Shown: piece after piece, positions 55,056 to 64,000 of the stretch
Numbering within the stretch: the stretch's first letter is position 1
Layout of the letters: each line of letters starts with the position of its first letter
DNA from: Rhabditoides inermis
Taxonomy: Eukaryota > Nematoda > Chromadorea > Rhabditida > Rhabditidae
DNA: 64,000 nt
Assembly: GCA_963966185.1 (NCBI GenBank)
Contig: CAWZYM010000340.1
Coordinates: forward strand, 115,001 to 179,000
Direction: 5' to 3'
Program-made: the position numbers and the translations under genes
The notes under the pieces: model-generated
The model's database searches: none
The model's input: only the letters and a program-made list of their open reading frames with translations
Told to the model about the DNA's origin: nothing

Positions 55056-55163
55056 ATGTCCACGCCGTTTTTGTGTCTCTGCGTTTTTCGCACTCACTCT
55101 CCCGGAATCATTGGGGAGGAATCGGCGGTTTTCGGTCGATCGTTTTCCGGGTGTGGCATTTAG
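55056..55163 (+). CDS. Short upstream ORF, 35 codons
   Basis: ATG 55056 to TAG 55161-55163 in the leader made from the distal TATA box. It is Cys- and Phe-containing (MSTPFLCLCVFRTHSPG). It could be a regulatory uORF or chance. It lies before a second TATA box, so transcripts from that box would skip it. Confidence 0.3.
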   Translation: MSTPFLCLCVFRTHSPGIIGEESAVFGRSFSGCGI

Positions 55164-55199
55164 AGAGATAATTAGGTACAGAACACACTAGTGACCGGG

Positions 55200-55205
55200 T
55201 ATATA
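55200..55205 (+). promoter_or_regulatory. Proximal TATA box
   Basis: GGTATATAACGC, about 150 bases before the start codon at 55351. Initiation ~30 bases downstream would give a leader free of the upstream ORF. Confidence 0.45.
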
Positions 55206-55350
55206 ACGCTAGGGTGAGTGAGTCCGCGCTCTTGGCGAACCACTCTGTTTCCCTATCCTCACTTTGGATCGAATATGTGTATTGTGATATCGCGTTGTTT
55301 CATTGATGGTGCATTCGCATTTCGCAGTTCTCACCTCTGCCATTTTCAGA

Positions 55351-56216
55351 ATGAACGCGCACGTTTCGCTCGTTTTGCTGGCGGCCATTGCGTCTCTCGT
55401 CGTGCCCTCGTCAGCCAAGGCCTTCTCCGATGTCCCGTCAGGAATCAACGCATTCAAGGTACCGTATCTCACTGCACTACCGTAATCCAATGCTATCGTC
55501 GTAGGAGTACGGCAGTCGCGGCATGTACCAGTGTCTGGCTGACCATCTGGACATCATGAAGCAGATTCACGACTTGATGGAGGTATGTGTGCGCGGCCGA
55601 GTGGTTAGCGAGCGCGCGTTGAGGGAATGACGATCAGGGTTCGGATCCCCGTGTAGTGATGACTTTTGCCACACCTCTCAAAACATGGACATGAGAGCGG
55701 AAATAGACTACGACAGTGTGGGAAGAACACGCTTTGTTACGTAGAATAAGTGCGACACATTTCTAAACCTAAACACTTGTAGTTCTCACCCAAGGGAAAC
55801 TTTAATATATGCATATATGTACTCATTATTACATATAATCCTCCCTCTTATTCTTGTGTCGCATTCTTGTGTTCATAAAATCCCACACACTACAACAAGG
55901 AACTACGATGTCACTGACATGTTTTCATAAAAAAGTCATACACCAGCTTAACAGACCGGAAACTGATCAGCGCATCTGTTCTATTATCGCCTGTTGATAA
56001 TTAATAGGTACTTCATAAAGAACCACATTAAAAAAAACTACGTATTTTATAATACACTACTAATTACGGTGGTTTCAGCGCGCGGCCAAGCAGCGTAACG
56101 ACTGTCTGGAGGAAATGTCGACCAAAGAAGAGGCGGACGACGATATTTTCCGGCAGATCATGAGCTTCGGCCAGAAGGAGCGACAACTCAAGACCAACGC
56201 CATAGTCAAGGCGTAG
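55351..56216 (+). CDS. Small secreted protein, 107 aa, three exons
   Basis: Exons 55351-55458, 55505-55582 and 56079-56216 (TAG), all phase 0, with introns GT-AG of 46 and 496 bp. The protein begins with a clear signal peptide: MNAHV, then a hydrophobic core LVLLAAIASLVVP and an Ala-x-Ala-like cleavage site near residue 24. The mature ~83 residues are helical and charged, with two cysteines (MYQCLADHLD and QRNDCLEEMS) that could form one disulfide. The C-terminus is basic (KERQLKTNAIVKA). I do not recognise the family; there are no dibasic-flanked repeats as in a neuropeptide precursor. The frame is perfect across exons, and two TATA boxes lie upstream, so it is probably an expressed gene. 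Intron 2 carries a tRNA-derived SINE. Confidence 0.75.
55591..55655 (+). repeat. tRNA-like SINE head in intron 2
   Basis: GCGGCCGAGTGGTTAGCGAG (tRNA-Ser/Leu-type box A) and GGGTTCGGATCCCC (box B) are correctly spaced, but the acceptor stem does not pair. It is more likely a SINE than a tRNA gene. Confidence 0.6.
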
Positions 56217-56857
56217 GACTACGGTAGCTATCGTATGCCTACAGTAGCCAGAGAGCGGTCGGAAGTACATACAGTCATAAACCACACGCTGTGCTAGAAT
56301 GTGTATTGATTTATTGATTGATCCGACCCCCCCCCCCCCACCCACCCCCCCACGCTTCAGGGATATTTCGCAATGACAGTGTGTTGTTGTGTGTCTATTG
56401 TGATCTCGTTTTAAATGTTGTCGTGTCTACGTTTTTTTTTCGGATCGTTTAAAATATCACTTCCGTATTCATATGTGCAAGGTTTCGATAAAAAAGTGTG
56501 ATTGTATCTGAATTCTTGGAACACGTGAGATTGTAAGGTACAGGGGGCGCATTATGGAGAAATGAACCATATCTACCTCATTCATATGTTCGTAATTCGA
56601 TCGCGAAAAACCCGAAAAAACGGCTGTCCTCGGCAAAACAGTGAGGGGTTTTGAATATTCAAAATCCCACCAAATACAATGCCCCTCGCGTCTTTCAAAC
56701 GATTGGATTTCTTCAAGATATTCAGGCGTAGAAAACATAGTTTATTCGCGTGTCCCAAAATAGCTGATATACGAGGAATTATGGTAGATCGGAAGATTGA
56801 GAGAGAGAGAGAGAGAGAGAGAGTAGAGTGTGTGTGTGTGAAAGTGAGAGAGCGCAG
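56217..56857. other. Convergent intergenic spacer
   Basis: Lies between the stop of the secreted-protein gene (+) and the stop of the G-alpha gene (-). It contains a C run (56327-56350) and a short (GA)n at 56800-56822. No canonical AATAAA is seen near 56.25-56.4 kb on the plus strand. Confidence 0.5.
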
Positions 56858-57332
56858 TCATTGAATGCCGACTCGCTGCATGGTCTGTTGAATCACCACG
56901 TCGATCACACTATCGATTACCACCTAAAGTATACATTTAATATAGCGATTGATTCATGAGATTGGTTTTATGAGATATTTGATTAGGCAGATGATGTATA
57001 GAATAACAATTTCGAACATGATAGCCCATGGTGGGGTTTGCTCACAAACTTAGGCTTACAAGTATTGCGATGTAACAAACTGTGAACAAACTCGATCTTC
57101 CAGGTTATACTTTGAAAAACCGAACCTGTATAGCTTTCGTGTCCGTGGCGCATGTCTCGTGCGTGTAAATCGGCCTTTTCTCGTTTTTGTTTCTCTGAAA
57201 CACCGAATGAACTCAAGACAACGTGTTTCTTCTATGTTTACCCAGGTGCAAATAATTAATGTTTCGTTTTTAAACATGTGTTTAGAAGAACACTCTGACG
57301 AGTCAGAGTGACAGAAAAACAGGGCGAGAGAG

Positions 57333-57377
<45 letters not shown>

Positions 57378-58605
57378 TTTGAATTTGATATGAGTTGCCC
57401 ACACACTACGGGCATGATTTATTCATGTGGACGAGTCTGGACTGACGTTTGGAGAGAGAGAGAGAGAAAAAAAAACACGCGTACCCCCACGTATTTCTCC
57501 TTGATGTGATCGAGGCTCTCGCGGTATTCCTGCGGACCTGGAAAACTTGCATCAATGCACCTCGTACAACAATAGTCATGATAATAATAGCAAGTAACCC
57601 TAAAATAGTGTTGTTTTCAGCGGTCACGTCCGCAGCTAATGATTCTATAATGACTAGACAATGTGGGTCTCCGAAAGAGTGAGCTCCCACGCACTGAGTA
57701 GGACATCGGAATGAAAACGCGACGTGTTTTCACGGTCGTTAGAGTTATGTGCGCTCTGGCGCACCCGTCACCCATTATTGGTGTGAAAACGCATTAACAC
57801 GAATGTGTTTTGATAATTTAAGATGAGAGCGAACTCTTTCTTCGTCACTCTCTTTTTTAATGAAAACGTGTTTTGATAATTATAATTAGAGTGGCGTCAT
57901 TAGATAAATGCACACTATTCACATCTACATAGTCTAGATAGACCAAAGTACATCGTGTCGATTCGACTTGTGTCAAGCGCACTCGCTTTTTACGATAATG
58001 GCGTGTTGCGAGCAGAGGGCAATATCAAACAAGTCAAAGCGGAATACTTTTTTTCAAAGATACTGGGCGTTTAGGGTTGCCATAAATATAAACTAGCTCA
58101 TATGGTACAGACGTGCGCATATAGTAGTATGTTCGCAATACATAAGTTGCGCGTGGTGAGGTAGATCAGAGGAAGACTGAGTGTCAGCTCTCGGCAATAG
58201 CGCGCAAAACAAGAGAGGCAGACGGTTATGGTACCGTGTTTCGAACTGCAAGCGAGGTAGATCGAAAACTATCGCTCTGGCGCAGACCATAGCTCAAAAA
58301 CTTGAATTAGCACGCGCATATATTGGAAAGCGTGTAGGTGACGAGAAATTGAGTTTGCTTTGATTTTTTGTGGAAAAAAATAGCCATCGAAAAACGACGA
58401 AAAAAAACGAGAAAAAAAACGATCAAACTTTCGTGAACGGTGGTCAGTAAATATGCGCAAGTGAAATTGATGTTCACTAAACTGTCCATTTCTTTCAATC
58501 GCGTCGAAAACAACTAAAAATACTTGCCTTTGTATCGCGGCAGGGCGATTGTGATTGGATAGTGCTTGATTTTCTCCTCGAACAGATCTTTCTGAAGGTT
58601 TTGTT

Positions 58606-58638
<33 letters not shown>

Positions 58639-61600
58639 GGGTACCGACCTTGTTGAGAAACAGTATCATCGCTGTGTTGGCGAACCATCCATTGTTGCAG
58701 ATCTGATCGAAAAGACCAATCGAATCGCGCATTCGATTCTGTAAATTTGTCGATCAACATTATTTTAGATACCTGAAAGAGTCATGGAAGAGCAAGCTTT
58801 CCTTATATCATTGTCTCTTTCCTCTTTCCTTATCTTCCCTTTTCTTCCTTTTCCTTTTATCCTTATTCTCCTTTCCCTTTTTTTTCCTTTTATCTTCCTT
58901 TTCCTTATCTTTCCTCTATCTTTTTCCTTATATCACTGCGTGTCCTTATAAACGGGTGACAAAGTATTGTTTTATATGTTATATCGTAAAAAGGTGAATG
59001 ATAAAAATTTCTTTGAACATTCTATTTTATCCAAAAGATTATACAAACAAATGTCTGTATGACCATGTATGGCCAAGCTAATACTATCCCATTATCTTTC
59101 GATCATACAATTATCACCTTCCTCTTACGATGTACTTTGATAATTGGTAGATACTATGGTCAGGTCGACAAAAGTACATAGTAATTACTGGAACCAGTAG
59201 TCGCCAGCATCTCGAGGAATCATGTCACACCAATGCGCATATCGTAGTGTCGTGTCGTGAAGACAACCCACGCGCGTCGTGTGCGTCACGCACGATCATC
59301 TATAATTCACACCACGGAAGTGAACCAGAACATCTTGGAACACACGTGAAAAAACGGGGGCTACAATACATTCAACTTGAGATGAGAAGAGATGAGAAGA
59401 CGTTATTCACATTCAGATGTTGGAGGATTGCCATACTTTTTTCGCTCCGCCACTATTCCCATTGTAATTTTCGCCTGACGAATCGTAAGCGATTCGGGCG
59501 AATTCGCCCGGCTATTTCAGATTCGCATGGCACTGGCGAATCGCTGACGAAAAAAAGTGTGACGGGCCCCTTATATCAATGCATTATGTATCATGCATGT
59601 GAGCGTCGTTTTCTCATTGTACAACAGATGAGTACTATTAATCATCTGAAACGTATCATACTGCATTCGAGAAAGAAAGTAGGAAAGAGAAAAACATGGA
59701 AATTTTGGGAATGAGTAAGGTGAATGATTATGATGTCATTCAAGTATCGAAAATCACACGGATGACAAAGCGGTGAACACATTTTTTTCAACAATGTGAT
59801 AGGATCACAAATTTCTCTAAAATTTAAATTGCGCAATGATTGTTCCCAGTTTGAACGATTAAACAGCGAGCGCTTTGCTTGTAAACTTTTCCATAAAACT
59901 TAACATGATGCGTCATGTTGCTATAGCCTGCGCCTGAGCGATAATTTTCGATCTACCTCGCTTGCAGTTCGAAATACTGTGCCATAACCGTCTGCCTCTC
60001 TTGTGTTGCGTGCTATTGCCGAGAGCTGAACTCTCCGTCTTCCTTTGATCTACCCCACCGCGCGCAACTTATTGCGAGCATAGAACTATATAGAGGTGAA
60101 GGAAAACTCTATGGTTCCGATACAGCACTCTTCTTTATGTAAACCTTTTTTAATAAAATAATGCCCAGAACGTTGTTCGATGACCTAATGGCGCGCAAGC
60201 ATTCCAGATCCCAGCGTCTGTGTGAAAAATCGCCCGGGCGGCGGAGTTTGAGTTTGCAAAAATCCTATCTCTACAACTGGTTTGCAAAGTCAGTCATTTT
60301 GCAAAAGCAACTTCACTAGCACGCCACGACAGCACGGTTCGCACTGGCGACCTAAGAGCATATCTTAAACCTACATAATCAGGATGTCACGGAACTATTA
60401 TGGTCAATGAGCCACCAAAAAATGAGCCGTTCGCAGTTTGACTTCGTAAGAGGGACTAAGACGTGTGGCGGAACGAAGGCGGCGGCGGATCAGCTAGGAC
60501 GCGCCCAATGCCGCTACGACGTCATAAAATCTCGCGACTCTTATGACTCCCTTTCGATTGTTGCGAGCAGTGCGCCGATGGTGTTGAGGCAGAACATTCG
60601 TCTGCTATTCCGAATCCCGAACTGTGGTCCGCGAGACTTGCGTCAAGTTTTGCGAATTATTTAACTCGTTTTTTTCAAACGCAGCTTGCCAGCGAGACAT
60701 ATAAAAGATGTAGAACCAGTCGAGATTGAGTCGGAATGGGACGGTCCGCGAAGCACTGTCAAACTCCTCGCAACTAACACACTTTCGACGCTTCCTTGTG
60801 CGGACGCCTATAGAAAAGTCGAAACTGTTTCGTTCGCCTGCCGGAAGACTCCGGAAATGACGTCATCGCTCGTCGGAATCTGCGAGTGCGCCCTTGGCCA
60901 TGCACCAATCCGCCGCAGAGCGCGGATGGTGGGCAGTACTCTCTCCGAGTGTGCGGAAAGTGAGTGAAAGAGGCAGGCGGCGCACTTTCTGACTGCGAGT
61001 TCACGCAGCACGCAATGACCGTAATACGGCTACAGTAACCTGCGCACTGTTATACAGCTTTAGCATCACATAGTCAGAATCAGCGAGTGCATCCTTGGCC
61101 AGCCGAACACATTTATACAGAGTGAGACACACTCTTATTCATAAAACTGCAGTAATCTGCACAGCTACAGAACTCCTCACACAGTTCTGCAGCTACAAAG
61201 CCCATTATTCACGAAATTACAGTAATCCGCACAGGACGCAGTGACCCACCACCGCGTCAGTAACCCGTATCTCTAGCTACAGTATCCAGTCCGTCTAGCT
61301 ACGGTAACCCGTATCTCTAGCTACATTAATCCGAACATCTAGCTACAGTAATCCGTACAGCACACAATGACCCGCCACCGCGTCAGTAACTCGTACCTCT
61401 AGTTACAATAATCCGTACATCTAGCTAAAGTAATCCGCACAGCACGCAGTGACCCACCACCGCGTCAGTAACTCGTACCTCTAGTTACAATAATTCGTAC
61501 ATCTAGCTACAGTAATCCGCACAGCACACAGTGACCTACCACCGCGTCAGTAACCCGTACGTCTAGCTACAATAACCCGTACGTCTAGCTACAGTAACCC

Positions 61601-63872
61601 GTACGTCTAGCTACAGTAATCCACACAGCACGCAGTGACCCGCCACCGCGTCAGTAACCCGTATCTCTTTAGATACAGTAACCCACACGTCTAGCTACAG
61701 TAATCCACACAGCACGCAGTGACCCGCCACCGCGTCAGTAACCCGTATTTCTATAGCTACAGTAACCCGTACCTCTACAGCTACAGTAACCCGTACGTCT
61801 ATAGCTACAGTAACCCGTACGTGTACAGCTACAGTAACCCGTACGTCTATAGCTACAGTAACCCGTACCTCTACAGCTACAGTAACCCCCACGTCTAGCT
61901 ACAGTAACCCACCACGGCGCAGTCCTCAAATAGTGTCTGGTTGTACTCGCTGAGACTGGTGATGAAGAGCACGGCGTGGACGTCGTCGAATATGTGGATC
62001 CACTTGCGGCGCTGCGATTTCTGCCCGCCCACGTCGAACACCCTGTATTGATCGGTATTGATTGGTATCGATCGGTATCGATCGGTATCGATCGGTATTG
62101 ATCGGTATCGATAAAAGAAAATGTATAATGGATGATGCTCGTTGATTTCATCTGTACGTTCATTGTATATTTGTCACATTCAGAATATTTATCTCGAATC
62201 AAATAGCACATGGCAATGTAATTTACGGTAAGGTTACGGTAAAGTACAGTAATTCGACGCCTACTGCGAGTTCCAACAATACGGTTTTAGGATGTCCCGT
62301 GGATGCGTATGTCACATTGTTGCGGAAAGTAATACAACTATATAGATTGGTGAGGAGTGAGTGAGTGATTAATTGAGTTCGTTTCTCTTTCTCTTTCTCT
62401 CTCTCTCTCTCTCTCTCAATCACAATCTCAAAATAGAAAAAAATACATAGTTTCGAGGCACCTGTGTCGTTTTTTAGGTCAGATGACAAGCATTTCGTGA
62501 TGCAGTTTGACAACTCTTATTCGAAAACAAGATGCACTTTCGTGACAAGATGCTCGTGAAACAAGATGATCGTGAAGTGTACAGAGTACAGCACTCGCAG
62601 ATACTGTAACCTACAGTATCCTCGCGTCAGCCGAGTGAACGGAAGAGGCCGCAATGACTAGTGTGTGTGTGTATGTGTGCGTTTGTGCAATTGCTTGCAA
62701 TCGCCACGCCATTTCTCATTAGTTCAGAGATGAATACACAGAAGAGAGAAAGATAATCGTGTTTTTTTTCTGTTTTTGTCCTTTTCTCTTTTCCCTTCTC
62801 TAATAACATTGCAATAGGAAAGCTGTAAAAATATCTCAAAAAGATAAAGACAATGATGTATGGAAAGTGTAGATAATGACAGCGCTCATAGCGCGCATGT
62901 TACCGAATTTCCCAATTTCATGAAATAAAATAAAACATTTCACAAGTGCAACTGATATATTGTATTTCCTCCCTTCACCTTATCCCACTTTCTTACCAGT
63001 ATGGTAAACACACAAATACAAAACGCGACAGAAAAAGAAAGGTCTGCTAAGTACAATTCTACAATAGTGCTAACTTTACTCTACAATACTCTCTACTCTA
63101 AAAGTGTATGAATTTCTCACCTGAACATGTAGTTTTTGATGAAGAAGCTGAACTGAATGACGCCGCTGGTCGAAACACGACTCTGAAACAAGTTTATCAG
63201 TCGACTGATACAGTGACGAAACCATAGTTTTCTTCTGGAATCGCACGCATTTCGTTTATTCGTATGATTTTCATTACCGGGAAAAAGATTGGTTTGGTTG
63301 TAGCCATTTAGTTGTTTTTTTATTTCCTGTGAGGCTGGTCAGACGCGTGATCGGGTCTATCCGAATACGACGATAGTGAAAATGGGAAACGACATATAGC
63401 CTGCGTCAGAGCGATAGTTTTCGATCTACCTCGCTTGCAGTTCGAAACACGGTGCTATAACCGTCTGCCTCTTTTGTTTTGCGATTGCTATTGCTATTGC
63501 TATTGCTATTGTTTTGCTATTGCCGAGAGCTGACTCTCCGTCTTCCTCTGATCTACCCCACTAAGCGCAATTTATTGCGAGCATAGAACTATGTATATAC
63601 ATACCTTCAGCATGTCTTCCGTCGAGGGAATATAGTCCGTGGCTCTCAATCGATTCAAGGAGGTGAGGAAACTGAAAACAAGTTTTTTGCATAAATTTTC
63701 GCAGAAAAATTAATTTCTTTGCAGATTATGTCCCCGGAAATTCACGGAAAACATTACATAAACAAGACAAATAAACAATAGCAAACAACTCACTACTTTG
63801 CTGAATCGTCGATGTTGAACTCGGAGCTTCGGATGAGCAATTGTTGAATCGCATTTTCTTTGAGGAGGTGCT
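56858..63872 (-). CDS. Heterotrimeric G-protein alpha subunit, last ten exons (5' end beyond window)
   Basis: Minus strand exons: 63872-63794, 63671-63605, 63182-63121, 62042-61913, 58738-58649, 58591-58528, 57537-57485, 57194-57126 and 56923-56858 (TGA), plus an entry from upstream of 63872. Phases fit at every junction. Visible motifs: switch I SRVSTSG (the cholera-toxin Arg kept), switch [16 protein letters not shown] and alpha-3 [20 protein letters not shown] (guanine specificity) is split by an intron, and TCAT sits in [11 protein letters not shown]. The receptor-contacting end is MQRVGIQ, with Val at -4 instead of the pertussis-toxin Cys, so it is neither Gi/o nor typical Gq or Gs. The P-loop and helical domain start lie off the right edge. 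One intron (58527-57538) has a GC donor. It appears functional; sub-class is uncertain. Confidence 0.9.
57330..57374. repeat. (GA)n microsatellite in a G-alpha intron
   Basis: GA dinucleotides between exons 57537-57485 and 57194-57126; another shorter one lies at 57451-57468, ~17 bases from the donor. Confidence 0.9.
58005..58022 (+). promoter_or_regulatory. Weak CTCF-like motif
   Basis: TTGCGAGCAGAGGGCAAT matches AGCAGAGGGC of the consensus but lacks the leading CCA. It lies inside a G-alpha intron. Confidence 0.2.
58095..58296 (+). repeat. Dispersed ~190-bp repeat, copy 2
   Basis: Carries GAGGTAGATCAGAGGAAGAC, GAGAGGCAGACGGTTATG and TTTCGAACTGCAAGCGAGGT. It lies in a G-alpha intron, in the orientation opposite to copies 3 and 4. 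Confidence 0.85.
59926..60097 (-). repeat. Dispersed ~190-bp repeat, copy 3
   Basis: Reads in reverse relative to copy 2: GATCTACCTCGCTTGCAGTT, ACCGTCTGCCTCTCTTG, CTTCCTTTGATCTACCCCAC, ending ATTGCGAGCATAGAACTAT. Box-B-like TTCGAAATACTG is retained. Confidence 0.85.
61010..61912. repeat. Minisatellite of CTACAGTAAYCCGTAC units
   Basis: About 900 bp of a ~21-25 bp unit built on CTAGCTACAGTAACCCGTAC. It is nested in a ~100-bp super-unit that adds CACGCAGTGACCCACCACCG and CGTCAGTAAC. Units become more regular toward 61912, where the array meets the G-alpha exon. Confidence 0.9.
62043..62112. repeat. 10-bp tandem repeat at a G-alpha acceptor
   Basis: About seven copies of a TCGGTATYGA unit directly adjoining the 3' splice site of exon 62042-61913. 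On the sense strand the intron ends in repeated CGATCAATAC followed by AG. Confidence 0.9.
62113..63120. other. G-alpha intron
   Basis: AT-rich intron with a CT tract at 62386-62418. No other feature recognised. Confidence 0.6.
63402..63596 (-). repeat. Dispersed ~190-bp repeat, copy 4
   Basis: Same orientation as copy 3, with an internal expansion of TGCTAT near 63484-63520. It lies in the intron between exons 63671-63605 and 63182-63121. Confidence 0.85.
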
Positions 63873-64000
63873 CTGAACACAGAGATCATAAGTACGCACA
63901 ATTAGTTTCATTTTTTTGTGCATTTCTAAAACACTTGACAAATAAATGACACTGCACCGCACAGATCTAATCGTGATTGTTGTTGAGTAATGAGTCGTGC

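Larger units (their letters stand above)
58739..61912. other. Large G-alpha intron
   Basis: 3.2 kb between exons 62042-61913 and 58738-58649. It includes CT/CTTT-rich DNA at 58800-58940, dispersed-repeat copy 3 and a minisatellite region from ~61.0 kb. Plus-strand frames at 59247-59714, 60407-60664 and 60686-60967 are open, but I cannot support any as genes. Confidence 0.6.

Noticed and set aside
55591..55655. Functional tRNA-Ser/Leu gene
   Set aside because: The acceptor stem does not pair and the intervening region does not fold as an anticodon arm; a SINE head fits better.
59247..60967. Plus-strand frames of 85-155 codons within the large G-alpha intron
   Set aside because: No family resemblance, no splice partners and composition like the surrounding intron.

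Overview
The window is animal nuclear DNA. It has GT-AG spliced genes, many with introns of 45-100 bp, of metazoan families: a heterotrimeric G-protein alpha subunit, a BTB-BACK protein, a MAP-kinase-kinase-like kinase, a Na+/K+-ATPase-like P-type ATPase and a PPP phosphatase. It also holds non-LTR retrotransposon fragments, tRNA-derived SINEs and a great deal of satellite DNA. Short introns, a PPP relative with a diverged tail and a G-alpha with an atypical C-terminus are compatible with a nematode or another small-genome invertebrate, but I cannot name the species. Long (GA/CT)n tracts occur throughout and often start at intron ends.

Layout. 1-9.1 kb: microsatellite-rich DNA with the 3' half of an R2/NeSL-type LINE (2473-3785, +), an unrecognised intact 244-codon ORF (4261-4995, -), the last two exons of an unknown acidic protein (5367-5675, -), and the last four exons of a PPP phosphatase relative carrying an in-frame TGA (7601-8427, -). 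9.2-26.4 kb: one continuous satellite block of three unrelated families back to back (162 bp, 31 bp, then 14 kb of a 21-bp unit with higher-order repeats), with one LINE 3' end inserted in the 21-bp satellite. 26.7-37.5 kb: a run of minus-strand genes: a Lys/Glu-rich protein 3' end, an unknown multi-exon gene, a broken MAPKK-like kinase, a ten-exon BTB-BACK gene, and a decayed intron-containing Na+/K+-ATPase alpha relative. 37.5-54 kb: repeat-rich. It contains three related fold-back elements with 108-143 bp inverted arms, tRNA-derived SINEs including a head-to-head pair, a nearly pure 2.4-kb (AGAGAC)n array and a 2.1-kb purine tract. 55-56.2 kb: an intact three-exon gene for a small secreted protein (+). 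56.9 kb to the end: the last ten exons of a G-protein alpha gene (-), which runs off the right edge. Its introns carry a dispersed ~190-bp repeat and a minisatellite.

The G-alpha gene and the secreted-protein gene keep perfect frame and phase across every exon, and the BTB gene does so at all but one junction. This suggests the base calls are good. The frameshifts and nonsense codons in the ATPase, kinase and phosphatase copies therefore look like real decay. The most interesting leads are the fold-back family, the A-tract-phased 21-bp satellite with its HOR structure, the identical 22-bp 3' splice junctions in two neighbouring introns of the ATPase relative, the CTCF-like motifs, and the two orphan proteins (4261-4995 and 55351-56216).
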